Position numbers and translations under genes: made by a program. A DNA stretch of 64,000 nt from JBEDUK01 sp963781595. Its GTDB lineage: Bacteria; Actinomycetota; UBA4738. The stretch's first letter is position 1; the number at the start of each line of letters is the position of its first letter. Location: NCBI GenBank assembly GCA_963781595.1, contig CAWAGG010000006.1, positions 124,001-188,000 of the forward strand, given 5' to 3'. Under the pieces are notes generated by a model, which was not told where the DNA came from, searched no databases, and saw only the letters and a list, made by a program, of their open reading frames with translations. Below are positions 1 through 11,849 of this stretch, in pieces.

Positions 1-1456
1 TCGCCAGGGCAACTCGCCTCGTCTCGCCCGCGGACAGCTGCCTTCCCCCGTCGCCGATCCGCGTGTCGTACCCGTGTCGGAGCTCCCGGACGAACCCGTC
101 CGCCGCCGCCAGCGATGCGGCGCGCTCGATGCGTCCGTCGGACGCGAGGCGATCTGCCATCGCGATGTTCTCCCGGACCGTGCCCCGGAACAGCGTCGGG
201 CGTTGCGGGAGCCATGCCACCTGGCGCCACCACCCGGGCATGTGCGCGTCCGCGAGATCGACGCCGTCGATCGTTACGCGGCCCGCTTTGGGACGGCGAA
301 GCCCCAGCAGGATCGACGCCACCGTCGTCTTGCCGGCGCCGCTCGGGCCGACCAGGCCGACCACCTCTCCGCGACGGATCTCCAGATCGAAGCCGTCGAG
401 GACCCGGCCCGGGCGCCCGTCGTTCGCCACGACGACGTTCTCGAAGCGCACGACCTCCCAGTCCGAGGGCACTGGCGCCGCGCCCGGGACGATCCCCTCC
501 TCGTCGTCTGCGTCGATGAGGTCCATGATCCGCTCGGCCGCCGCGAGGCCGTCGGCGCTCGCGTGGAACTGTGCCCCGAGCGCCCGGAGCGGCGCGTATA
601 GCTCCGGCGTCAACAGCAGGACCGTGAGCGCCGCCCGCAGCTCGACCGTGCCCTCGATCAGGCGAACCCCGAGCGTCACCGCGACCAGCGCGGTCGCGAT
701 CGTCGCCAGCATCTCGAGCACGGCGCCAGACAGGAAGGAGACGCGCAGCACCTCCATCGTCGTCGCCCGGTACTCCTCGCCGGTCGCCTCGATCCGTTCG
801 GCCTGTGCCTCGCCACGGTTGAACGCACGGAGCGTCGGGAGGCCCCGTACGACGTCGAGGAAGTGATTCGACAGGCGCGACAGCGCTCGCCAGCGCGCTC
901 TCGTTCGCGCCTCGGTGGCGCGGCCGATCAGCACCATGAAGACCGGGATCAGGGGCAGCGTCACGACCATGATGAGCGCCGAGGTCGGATCGACGACGAA
1001 CGTCCACATGAGGACCACAGCCGGGACGAGGGCTGCCAGGACCAGTTGCGGCAGGTACCGCGCGAAATAGGTCTCGAGCGCGTCCACGCCCTGGACCGCG
1101 GCCGTCGCGACCTCCCCGGCCTCCGCGCCGTCGGAGGCCAACGGCGCATCGCGGAGCCGGCGTTCGACCAGGGCGATGCGCAGCTCGGACATCACCCCCG
1201 ACGCGGCGCGACGCCCCGTCGCCTCGAACGCGCCGGTCATCACGGCCCGCACGACCACGACCGCGGCGAGGACCACGAGCTCGCCGGCCACGTCGGACAG
1301 CCGCTCCCCGTCGAACGCGCCCGCAACGATCCGAGCGAACAGCGCGGCCTGCGTCAACAGCGCGAGCGTCACGAGCAGACCGAGGACGATGTCGACCGTC
1401 AGGGCCGTCCGCGCCGCCCTGGCGCGGCCGAGCAGGCGTGGATCGAGCGGACGCAC
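1..1456 (-). CDS. cydD: CydD, ABC transporter for cytochrome bd assembly (partial)
   Basis: Inner-membrane ABC exporter subunit that, with CydC, exports cysteine/glutathione and is needed for cytochrome bd assembly. About 485 residues are visible and the C-terminus lies beyond the window edge. A hydrophobic transmembrane domain carries the CydD-typical GLPTLRAFNRGEAQ stretch. Walker A (GPSGAGKTT) lies near residues 369-378 and an ABC signature (LSAGETRR) near residue 474. The GTG start at 1456 lies 4 bases after the cydB stop, so it is the third gene of a cydABD operon. A CydC domain or gene would be expected just outside the window. Confidence 0.88.
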   Translation of the reverse strand, partial: MRPLDPRLLGRARAARTALTVDIVLGLLVTLALLTQAALFARIVAGAFDGERLSDVAGELVVLAAVVVVRAVMTGAFEATGRRAASGVMSELRIALVERRLRDAPLASDGAEAGEVATAAVQGVDALETYFARYLPQLVLAALVPAVVLMWTFVVDPTSALIMVVTLPLIPVFMVLIGRATEARTRARWRALSRLSNHFLDVVRGLPTLRAFNRGEAQAERIEATGEEYRATTMEVLRVSFLSGAVLEMLATIATALVAVTLGVRLIEGTVELRAALTVLLLTPELYAPLRALGAQFHASADGLAAAERIMDLIDADDEEGIVPGAAPVPSDWEVVRFENVVVANDGRPGRVLDGFDLEIRRGEVVGLVGPSGAGKTTVASILLGLRRPKAGRVTIDGVDLADAHMPGWWRQVAWLPQRPTLFRGTVRENIAMADRLASDGRIERAASLAAADGFVRELRHGYDTRIGDGGRQLSAGETRRVALA

Positions 1457-1460
1457 CGCT

Positions 1461-2528
1461 TCAGTCGCCCGCCGGGACTCCCGCAGCGCCCCCGTTCGGC
1501 GCGACCGCCGCCCGAGGAGCGTCGGCGGCGGCCTCCTCATGCTCGAGGTCCGACGGTCCGATCCGACGGCGGAACACGTAGTACGTCCACGCCTGGTAGG
1601 CGATCACGAGCGGCAGGAAGATCACCACGACGATCGTCATGACCTTGAGCGTGTACTGGGACGACGCGGTGTTCTCGATCGTCAGGTCGTACGCGGGGTT
1701 CGTGCTGGAGACCATGACGCGCTGGTAGAGGTCGATGAAGATCGTCAGGACGGTGGTGGCCATCGCGATCGTCGTCATCGTGAACGCCCAGCCCTCATGG
1801 CCGTCGCGGATCAGCCACACGACCGCGATGACGGCGAGGACGGCGCCGACCTGGACGAGGCCCGGGATCACGCCCTTGTCGATCGTCACCTGCGTCCAGA
1901 CGGCGAAGATCAGGACGATCAACGCGGTCACGGGCGCCGCGCGACGGGCCAGTCGGTCTGCGCGTTCCCTGACCACGTCCGTGCTCTTCAGCGAGAGGAA
2001 CGTCGAGCCGTGGAGCACGCAGATCGCCACGAACGTTAGCCCCACGAAAAGGCCGTAGGGGGTCAACAGATCCCAGAACGTCCCCGTGTACTCTTGGCTC
2101 GCGTCGATCGGGAGCCCATGGAGCAGGTCGCCCAGCGCCACCCCGAGCAGGAACGGCACGAGGAAGCTCCCGATCGTCAGCAGCCGGTCGAAGGTTCGGC
2201 GCCACCGGACGCCGCCCTGCTTGTCCCGGTATTCGAACGACACGCCGCGGATGATGAGGCCGATGAGGACCAGCACGAGCGCGAGGTAGAACGCCGAGAA
2301 CATCGTCGCGTACCAACCTGGGAAGGCGGCGAACATCGCCGCCCCCGCCGTGATCAACCAGACCTCGTTCCCGTCCCAGAGCGGCCCGATCGTGTTGATC
2401 GCGAGGCGGCGCTCCTCATCCGTCTTGCCCACGACCGCATGCAGCATCCCGACGCCGAAGTCGAACCCCTCGAGCACGAAGAACCCCGTCCAGAGCGCCC
2501 CGATCGCGATGAACCAGAAGACCTGCAT
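1461..2528 (-). CDS. cydB: Cytochrome bd ubiquinol oxidase subunit II (CydB)
   Basis: Subunit II of the high-affinity bd-type terminal quinol oxidase in the cytoplasmic membrane. At 355 residues it has the usual CydB length. It opens with the family motif FWFIAIGALWTGFFVLEGFDFGVGML, shown here only by its key GFDFG, followed by DGNEVWL and about eight hydrophobic segments. It starts 10 bases downstream of the cydA stop and is clearly co-transcribed. CydB binds no haem itself but stabilises the haem-bearing CydA. No truncation is seen. Confidence 0.95.
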   Translation of the reverse strand: MQVFWFIAIGALWTGFFVLEGFDFGVGMLHAVVGKTDEERRLAINTIGPLWDGNEVWLITAGAAMFAAFPGWYATMFSAFYLALVLVLIGLIIRGVSFEYRDKQGGVRWRRTFDRLLTIGSFLVPFLLGVALGDLLHGLPIDASQEYTGTFWDLLTPYGLFVGLTFVAICVLHGSTFLSLKSTDVVRERADRLARRAAPVTALIVLIFAVWTQVTIDKGVIPGLVQVGAVLAVIAVVWLIRDGHEGWAFTMTTIAMATTVLTIFIDLYQRVMVSSTNPAYDLTIENTASSQYTLKVMTIVVVIFLPLVIAYQAWTYYVFRRRIGPSDLEHEEAAADAPRAAVAPNGGAAGVPAGD

Positions 2529-2538
2529 CGTCCGCTCC

Positions 2539-3942
2539 TCAGTACGTCATCGCCGGGATCAGCTCGCCCTCGTCGTCGATCGGCGGGGCCGCGGCGAGCT
2601 GCTTGCGCGAGTACCGGATCATGAGGATCCCGTCGACGACCGCGAACACCCCGTACAGCAGGATGAACACGAGCAGGCTGATCGCGACCATCGACGCGCT
2701 GATCGACGGCGAGACGCCGTCCTTGGTGAGCTGCAAGCCCTGCACGATCCAGGGTTGTCGTCCGTTCTCGGTCAACATCCACCCGGCGGTGTTCATCAGG
2801 AACGGCGTGATCGCGAACCACACCGCCAGGCGCAGGAACCACTTCGACGTCTCCACCTTCTTGCGCCACAGGAGCCATATCCCCCACGCCGCGAACAGGA
2901 ACACGAGCGTCGCGAGGTACGCCATCACGCGCATCGACCAGTACTGGATGAACACGTTCGGGACGTACGCGAACTGCCCGTTCCCCTTCCCGTACTTCTG
3001 CTCGTACTGGGATTCCAGCGCGTTGAGGCCCTGGACCTGGCCGTTCAAGGAGTCGGTGGCGAGGAGCGACAGCAGGTCCGGGATGGCGATGATCTTCGTC
3101 GGCGTCTCGTCGTTCTTCCCGCCCCCGATCTGGAAGACGGAGAACGAGCACGAGGCGCAGGTGCTCCACTGCGCCTCCATCGCGGCCACCTTCATCGGCT
3201 GATAGGTCGTCTCCACCACGCCGAGGTGGCTGCCGATCATCATCGCGAACGTGATCGCGGGGAACAGGACCACGAGCCCGATCGTCGCCGTCTTGCGGAA
3301 GAACTCGACCTGCGAGTCCCGCTTGAGGTGCCACGCGGATACGGCCACCATCAGGACCGCGCCCGTTACGAGCGAGGCGAGCAGGACGTGGATGTAGCCC
3401 CAGACGAAGACCGGATTCGTCAGTACCGCCCAGATGTCCGTCAGCTGGGCGCGCCCGGTCTGTTGGTTGATCGAGTACCCGACGGGGTGCTGCATCCAGG
3501 AGTTCGCCGCCATGATGAACGCGGCGGAGAGGGCTGTGCCGAACGAGACCATCCAGATCGTCAGCAGGTGGATGCGCTTCGGCAGCCGTCCCCATCCGAA
3601 GATCCACAGGCCCAGGAAGACGGACTCGAGGAAGAATGCCATCAAGCCTTCCATCGCGAGCGGCGCGCCGAACACGTCGCCGACGAACCGCGAGTACGCC
3701 GACCAGTTCATGCCGAACTGGAACTCCTGCACCAGGCCGGTTACCACACCGATCGCGATGTTGATCACCAGCAGCATCCCGAAGAACCTCGTCAGTCGCA
3801 GGTAGGCCTCGTCGCCCTTGCGGTGCCAGGCCGTGTGCAGCAGCGCCACGAGGAACGCCAGCCCGATCGTGACCGGGACGAACAGGAAGTGGTAGATGCT
3901 CGTGGCCGCGAACTGGATGCGCGACAGATCCAACTTGGTCAC
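2539..3942 (-). CDS. cydA: Cytochrome bd ubiquinol oxidase subunit I (CydA)
   Basis: Haem-bearing subunit that oxidises quinol and reduces O2 to water. It has 467 residues, so it belongs to the short Q-loop group rather than the longer E. coli type. His18 in IYHFLFVPVTIG is the expected haem b595 ligand. The quinol-site motif GRQPW is present in the second half, followed by the last transmembrane helices. It is the first gene of cydA-cydB-cydD on the minus strand. Such oxidases usually serve low-oxygen or stress respiration. No regulator is recognisable beside it. Confidence 0.95.
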   Translation of the reverse strand: MTKLDLSRIQFAATSIYHFLFVPVTIGLAFLVALLHTAWHRKGDEAYLRLTRFFGMLLVINIAIGVVTGLVQEFQFGMNWSAYSRFVGDVFGAPLAMEGLMAFFLESVFLGLWIFGWGRLPKRIHLLTIWMVSFGTALSAAFIMAANSWMQHPVGYSINQQTGRAQLTDIWAVLTNPVFVWGYIHVLLASLVTGAVLMVAVSAWHLKRDSQVEFFRKTATIGLVVLFPAITFAMMIGSHLGVVETTYQPMKVAAMEAQWSTCASCSFSVFQIGGGKNDETPTKIIAIPDLLSLLATDSLNGQVQGLNALESQYEQKYGKGNGQFAYVPNVFIQYWSMRVMAYLATLVFLFAAWGIWLLWRKKVETSKWFLRLAVWFAITPFLMNTAGWMLTENGRQPWIVQGLQLTKDGVSPSISASMVAISLLVFILLYGVFAVVDGILMIRYSRKQLAAAPPIDDEGELIPAMTY

Positions 3943-3985
3943 GGCACCGTCCCTCCGTTCACCGCCGCGTCCTCACGGCTCGTCC

Positions 3986-5998
3986 TCACCGGACCGCCAC
4001 ACGGTCGTCGTGGTCGTCCCGTTCGCCCGCGTCTCCCCTGCCCTCCGAACGCGTCGGTTCGGCCGGCGCCCGCGCGGGCGTCCCGGGCCGCTCGTGATCG
4101 AGCAGCATCCGGCGCGCTCGCAGCGTCTCCGCGACCGACCATGCCTGGAACGGGCAGCCGGTCGCACCGTGCGGCGGGTCACCGTCGGCGGTCTCCGAGA
4201 TCGAGCCGAGCCCCCACTCGAGGAGGTGCGCCTCGAGCCCGTCGAGCACCCCGGCGAGCGGGAGCCCGGCCACGATGCTCGCCTCCACGTAGGGCCCGAT
4301 CAGCCAGGGCCAGACCGTGCCCTGGTGGTACGCGCGGTCCCGCTCCGACGGTGTCCCGCGGTGACGCCCGACGTAGGCCGGATCCGACGGGCTCAACGAG
4401 CGGAGCCCGATGGGCGTCAGCAGCGGCCCGCATGCGAGCACGGGCCCCGGATCGCGCAGCGGCGCGTGCGGGAGGGATACCGCGAGGAGCTGGTTGGGCC
4501 GGACCTGCGCGGAGTCGCCGTTCGGCCCGTCGACGACGTCCAGCAGCCCGCCGGCGCCGCGACGGACGAACCGCGCCGCGAACGACGCGGTCGCAGATGC
4601 CTCGAGGGCCCGTTCGTTCGTCGCGTCCAGCCCGAAGCGCTCACGGAGACCGGCGACGACCGCGAGCCCGCTGATCCACAGCGCGTTCACCTCGACCGGC
4701 TTGCCCATCCGTTGGGTGATGGGCTGCCCATCGACCCTCGCGTCCATCCACGTGAGCGCGACGCCGTCCTCGCCCCCTCGGAGCAGACCATCGCGATGGT
4801 CCACGCCGATGCCGAACCTGGTTCCCTCGACGTGGTGTTCGACGATGTCGTGGAGGGTCGCGAGCAGGTCGCGGGCGAGCTCGTGGTCGCCGGTTCGCCT
4901 GACGTGCTGGCCGACGGCGTGCATGAACCAGAGCGTCCCGTCGATCGTGTTGTACCCGGTGCCCCCGACGTCCGCCGTGTTCGCGAGCATACCTTCGGAA
5001 AGCGACGCCGCGGCCGCTCGGAGGAGCTGACGGCCCTCTTCGGCTCTCCGGGTCTCGAGGAACAGGCCTTCGTACGACGTCATCGTGTCCCGCGACCAGT
5101 CGCCGAACCACGGATACCCCGCGACGACGGTCGGGCCTGCTGCGCCGACCACGATGTGCCGGTCGGCGGCCAGGACCAGCGACGCGTCGATCGCATCGGC
5201 CGTCGTGGCCGCGGCGATGATCCGGCGGGCTCGCTCGCGCGCCGCGGCCACGACCGCATCGGCGGGAGGAGGTGATGACGCGATCGCCGCGCCCGACGCC
5301 GTGACCCCGCAGGATCCTCCGGGATGCAGGGTGGTCGAGAACGTCCCTGCCGCCCACAGGTCCTCGCGATCGTTCAAGCCGCGCGCCGCCTCCTCCCGGT
5401 ACCGCGCCCCCCGGTACCAGACCCCCGAGGGCACGAAGCCCGGCCCCGCGATGCGGTAGGAGCCCTCGAACGTGAAGCCGTCGACGACCGCATCCATGCT
5501 CGGCGCGCCGTTCGCGAACCGTTCGCCGTTGACGTCGCGCCATGTGCAGAGCGGCGTCAGCTCCAGATGGACCTGGTCGGGCGCGCGGATCACCCGGTGC
5601 GTGATGCCGACCGTCGGCGTCCCGTGCACCATGGCCACCTCGCGTTCGACCGTGACGTCGCCGATCGTCCAGCGCCAGCGGGGAACGCCGTCATCGAGGT
5701 CGAACGTGGCGAGGTGCAGGTGACCGTGCGGATCGACGGCGCCGCTCGCCCACTCGTGCGTGGCGAGCCGGACGCGCCGATCCCCCATCACGAGGACCGC
5801 GTCGAGCGCCGCGAGGCCCAGCATCCGGCCGATCGGCGCGCGCGTCGAGACCACGAGCAGGCCGTGGTAGCGGCGCGTCCGCAGGCCCGACACCGTGCCC
5901 ATCGCGAACCCGCCCAGCCCGTCTGCGACGAGCCACTCGCGGAGCGCGGACTCCTCGAGCGTGCCGCAGACCTCAGGGCCGAACCGGGGTCCCTCCAT
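3986..5998 (-). CDS. Glycogen debranching enzyme (amylo-alpha-1,6-glucosidase family)
   Basis: Predicted cytoplasmic enzyme that hydrolyses alpha-1,6 branches of glycogen-like glucans. The N-terminal third matches the bacterial/archaeal debranching N-domain (GGFAMGTVSGLRTRRYHGLL near residue 30). The C-terminal part is an (alpha/alpha)6 catalytic domain with GYPWFGDWSRDTM, NTADVGGTGYNTIDGTLW and HQGTVWPWLIGPY. I chose the ATG at 5998, about 670 codons. A TTG at 6010 overlapping the preceding stop as TTGA is possible. It directly follows the MGH1-like glucosidase, and with the epimerase and GH15 gene suggests glucan storage turnover. A long proline- and arginine-rich tail looks disordered. Confidence 0.85.
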   Translation of the reverse strand: MEGPRFGPEVCGTLEESALREWLVADGLGGFAMGTVSGLRTRRYHGLLVVSTRAPIGRMLGLAALDAVLVMGDRRVRLATHEWASGAVDPHGHLHLATFDLDDGVPRWRWTIGDVTVEREVAMVHGTPTVGITHRVIRAPDQVHLELTPLCTWRDVNGERFANGAPSMDAVVDGFTFEGSYRIAGPGFVPSGVWYRGARYREEAARGLNDREDLWAAGTFSTTLHPGGSCGVTASGAAIASSPPPADAVVAAARERARRIIAAATTADAIDASLVLAADRHIVVGAAGPTVVAGYPWFGDWSRDTMTSYEGLFLETRRAEEGRQLLRAAAASLSEGMLANTADVGGTGYNTIDGTLWFMHAVGQHVRRTGDHELARDLLATLHDIVEHHVEGTRFGIGVDHRDGLLRGGEDGVALTWMDARVDGQPITQRMGKPVEVNALWISGLAVVAGLRERFGLDATNERALEASATASFAARFVRRGAGGLLDVVDGPNGDSAQVRPNQLLAVSLPHAPLRDPGPVLACGPLLTPIGLRSLSPSDPAYVGRHRGTPSERDRAYHQGTVWPWLIGPYVEASIVAGLPLAGVLDGLEAHLLEWGLGSISETADGDPPHGATGCPFQAWSVAETLRARRMLLDHERPGTPARAPAEPTRSEGRGDAGERDDHDDRVAVR

Positions 5999-6006
5999 CC
6001 GCCCGA

Positions 6007-8723
<2,717 letters not shown>

Positions 8724-8727
<4 letters not shown>

Positions 8728-10085
8728 GCCTGGCGCTCCTCGCTCGATGCCGGCGGACCGGCCTCCGCCAAGGGCTCGGTGTCCTCGCCCCAGTCGATGT
8801 GGCCGACCTCCTCGTCGTCGAGGATGCCCGGCGCGCGGTTCTTGCTGAAGTAGTCCCATCCCCACGACACGAACGCGTCGACCTTGTCGCGGACGCCGTT
8901 CATCAGCATCGCGTGGACGCCGAGCCACGACGCGAACGCCACCGCGCCGTGCAGCTCGTGACGGTGCTTCCCGACCTCGGCGATCGCGGCGTTGCGCCCG
9001 ATCATCGCCATGATCCCCTTGTCGTGGTAGGTGAACGATGTCCTCGGCTCGCTGGCGATGTCCGCGAGGATGTTCTTCGCGGCCCACCGCCCGCTCTGCT
9101 GCGCGACGGACCCGAGCTGCGGGAACGGCCGCCCGTCAGACGTCGGGTCGGGGATGTTCGCGACATCGCCGACGACATAGACGCCGGGGAACCCGTCCAC
9201 CGTCAGGTCGTCCCGCACGTCGATCCGCCCTCCGTGACCCTGAGGGATGCCCGTGGCGGCCGCGATCGTGGCGGCCTGGATACCACCGCCCCAGATCAGC
9301 GTCCGAGTGAGGATGTGCGAACCGTCAGAGAGGATCGCGCGGTCCTCGGTGACCTCCTTCACCCCGGTGCCGAGCTTCAGCGCGACGTCGTCACGCTCGA
9401 GGACCTTCGACACGTAGCCGTGGGCGCGATCGGAGAAGGCGCCGAGCAGCTCGGTGCCGTGATCCACCAGGGTCACCTTCGCCGCCTTCACATCGACGCC
9501 CTGGAGGCGCGGAGGCGGCAGGCGTTTGATCATCTCGCCGAGCGCCCCGGCGGTCTCGACCCCGGTCGGTCCGCCGCCCACGATCACGAAGTTCAGCGCC
9601 CCCTTCCGCACGAGAGAAGGGTCACGGTCGGCGTCGTTGGCCACCGCGAGGATCCGGGAGCGCAGGCGTTCGGCGTCCTTGAGCGAGTAGAGGGGGAACG
9701 CGAACCGATCGGCGCCGGGCGTGCCGAAGAAGTTCGCCCGCCCTCCGGCCGCGAGCACCAGGTGGTCCGCGGCGTACGTGATCCCATCGGCCGTCGTGAC
9801 CGTACGCGTGGTGGCGTCGACCGACGAGACGTCGGCCATCTTCACGTCGACCTGCGGGTGCTTGGCGAAGATCAGCCGCAGGGGCGTGGCGATGTCCTCG
9901 GTGGCGAGCTGGTCCGTCGCGACCTGATAGAGCAGTGGTTGGAACTGGTGGTAGTTGTGCCGGTCGATCAGGGTCACCTTGACCGGCCGGTCCTTCGGCT
10001 GGTGCTTGGCGAGGTGCTTCGCGCACGCCACACCGGCGAAGCCGCCGCCGACCACGACGACCGTCGTTTGGGCCTCGTCGCTCAT
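8724..10085 (-). CDS. ndh: Type II NADH dehydrogenase-like FAD/NAD(P) oxidoreductase
   Basis: Single-subunit, non-proton-pumping NADH:quinone oxidoreductase candidate of 453 residues. The N-terminal FAD-binding motif VVVVGGGFAGVACAKHL (GxGxxG) and a second Rossmann motif FVIVGGGPTGVETAGALGE near residue 165 are intact. YVVGDVANIP near residue 300 binds the FAD pyrophosphate, and the C-terminus has the AIAEVGKHR.LHG.VA.W region of Ndh. It could feed quinols to the cytochrome bd oxidase encoded about 5 kb away. The 3' end overlaps the downstream glucosidase gene by 4 bases, suggesting co-transcription. Confidence 0.87.
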
Positions 10086-10099
10086 CCGCCCACCGCCCT

Positions 10100-10861
10100 C
10101 TACAGCCCTGGGCTGCCGTGCATGATGCCGCCGTCGACGAAGACGGTCGTCGCGGTCATGTACGTCGCGCTGTCGAGGAACGCGACGATCGCCGCGATCT
10201 CCTCCGGCTTGGCCATCCGTCCGAGCGGGATCGCCGCATCGAGGACCTTCATCTTCTTGGGATCCTGCTCGGTCGCGAGGTTGATCGGCGTCTCGACCGC
10301 GCCCGGCCCAACACCCACGACCGTGATGCCATGCGGGCCCAGCTCCACCCCGGCCGTTCGGGTGAGCATGCGCATGCCGCCCTTCGACAGGCAGTACGGC
10401 GTGTTGCCCGGCATCGGCCAGTCCTCGTGGACCGACGTGACGTTGACGATCCGGCCGCCGGTTCCCTGGGCGATCATCTGCTTCGCCGCGACCTGGGTGC
10501 CGAAGAAGGCGCTCTTCAGGTTCACATCCATCACGAAGTCGTACTGCTGCTCGGTCGTGTCGAGGATCGACGTGCGCGTTTCGACACCGGCGTTGTTGAC
10601 CATCAGGTCCAGCTGTCCGAACTTCGCGACCGCCGTGTCGACGAGCCGCTGGAGGTCCTCGACCTTGCTGACGTCTGCCTCGACGCCGATCGCCTTGTCG
10701 CCCAGCGCCGCGACCTGCCGCTCGAGCTCCTCGGTCGCCTCTGGGTGGGACACGTAGTCGATCACGACGTTCGCGCCGGCCCCCGCCAGCGCGAGGACGA
10801 TCGCCTTCCCGATCCCGCTGTTCCCTCCGGTGACGATCGCGGTCTTCTTTTCCAAGGTCAT
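10100..10861 (-). CDS. SDR-family oxidoreductase, glucose 1-dehydrogenase-like
   Basis: Classical short-chain dehydrogenase of 253 residues. The cofactor motif TGGNSGIGKAIVLA is at the N-terminus, NNAGVE is mid-protein, and the catalytic Ser (NVTSVHEDWP) and YxxxK (YCLSK) are intact. The family resembles bacterial glucose 1-dehydrogenases, which oxidise beta-D-glucose to gluconolactone, but SDR substrate prediction is weak. It lies between an aldose epimerase and NDH-2 in a run of sugar genes. A good ribosome site (GTGAGGAGGCTGCG) sets the ATG at 10861. Confidence 0.82.
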   Translation of the reverse strand: MTLEKKTAIVTGGNSGIGKAIVLALAGAGANVVIDYVSHPEATEELERQVAALGDKAIGVEADVSKVEDLQRLVDTAVAKFGQLDLMVNNAGVETRTSILDTTEQQYDFVMDVNLKSAFFGTQVAAKQMIAQGTGGRIVNVTSVHEDWPMPGNTPYCLSKGGMRMLTRTAGVELGPHGITVVGVGPGAVETPINLATEQDPKKMKVLDAAIPLGRMAKPEEIAAIVAFLDSATYMTATTVFVDGGIMHGSPGL

Positions 10862-10883
10862 CGCAGCCTCCTCACGTCGCGAT

Positions 10884-10903
10884 CCCGCGGCCTTTGCCGC
10901 GGG
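10884..10903 (-). terminator. GC-rich hairpin between epimerase and SDR genes
   Basis: Perfect 8-bp inverted repeat (CCCGCGGC / GCCGCGGG) with a 4-base loop in the 69-base gap between the aldose epimerase and SDR genes. No T-tract follows on either strand, so it is at most a weak terminator or an mRNA-stability element. Confidence 0.35.
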
Positions 10904-10930
10904 TGGGACCCCTCCGGCGTCCCGCTCCGT

Positions 10931-11848
10931 TCATGCCTCGATCCCCCACTCCGCGCTCCACGGCGTGTCCGGCTCGAGGCGGATCAGGTCGGTGCCGGTA
11001 CGGAGCGCGTTCGGCGGAGACGTCATCGGTTCGATCGCGACGCCGCGACGGCGCCGGGACGGTGGATCGAGCGTGTCGCCCGTGTACACCATCGCGTAGG
11101 CGAAAGGACGTTCCATCCAAACGGCCACCGGGCGAGGCGCTTCGAACCGGATCGTGGCGCGACCATCGGGGTCGCGGTCGAGGTCGGTGAACGCCGTGTC
11201 CAGGCGCGCGCCGCCGATCGGCCGCGCGCTCGAGAAGTCGAACGTGGTACCGGCCACCTCTTCAGAGCCGCGGGGCAGGCCTCGCTCGTCGGTCAGGAGC
11301 CGGCGCCTCGCCCGGACCGTGAGGAGCGCATCGTCGACCGTCGAGGCGCCCGCCGATAGGTAGGGGTGGAAGCCGATGCCGAACGGCGCGCTGGCAACTG
11401 ACCGGTTCGTCGCCTCCGCGGCGACCGTGAGGCCGTGCGCATCCAGTCGATACTCGACCTCGAGCGCCAGACGCCAGCCGTAGGCCGGTTGCGGGTGCAA
11501 CACACACGACAGCCTGACGGCATGCGCCGACCTGTGGACGGTCCGCCACGGCAGCCAGCGGACCAGCCCGTGGATCGCGTTGCCCAGCTCCGGCTCGTCG
11601 AGGGCGGCGCGGCACGCGCATCCATCGAACGTGTAGCTGCCGTCCTCAAGCCGGTTCGGCCATGGAGCCAGGACCTGACCCCGGCCCGCCGTGGACATCG
11701 CGTGCTCGTCGAAGCCATCCACGATGTCGATGCCGGCGACGGAGAACGCCCGGAGGGTCGCGCCGACCTCCGTGACGATCGCCCGTCGTATCCCATCGAC
11801 GATCTCGTACTGATCGCCGGAAGGTGGAGCGAGCGTCCGCGTCTGCAC
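10931..11848 (-). CDS. Aldose 1-epimerase family protein
   Basis: Galactose-mutarotase-like beta-sandwich protein of 305 residues, predicted to interconvert alpha and beta anomers of a hexose. Family features include APWPNRLEDGSYTFDG, where the Arg is a substrate ligand in mutarotases, and GIGFHPYLSAG with the conserved His in the middle. LDTAFTDLDRD and a C-terminal region follow. The GTG start sits one base after the GH15 stop (TAAGGTG), so translation is likely coupled. Its place beside GH15 and a glucose-dehydrogenase-like SDR fits anomer conversion of released glucose. Confidence 0.82.
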   Translation of the reverse strand: MQTRTLAPPSGDQYEIVDGIRRAIVTEVGATLRAFSVAGIDIVDGFDEHAMSTAGRGQVLAPWPNRLEDGSYTFDGCACRAALDEPELGNAIHGLVRWLPWRTVHRSAHAVRLSCVLHPQPAYGWRLALEVEYRLDAHGLTVAAEATNRSVASAPFGIGFHPYLSAGASTVDDALLTVRARRRLLTDERGLPRGSEEVAGTTFDFSSARPIGGARLDTAFTDLDRDPDGRATIRFEAPRPVAVWMERPFAYAMVYTGDTLDPPSRRRRGVAIEPMTSPPNALRTGTDLIRLEPDTPWSAEWGIEA

Positions 11849-11849
11849 C

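Noticed and set aside
2350..4674. A 774-codon plus-strand open frame opposite cydA, cydB and the debranching enzyme
   Set aside because: Composition is that of a reverse-complement shadow, with no domain similarity, and both CydA and CydB are unmistakable on the other strand.
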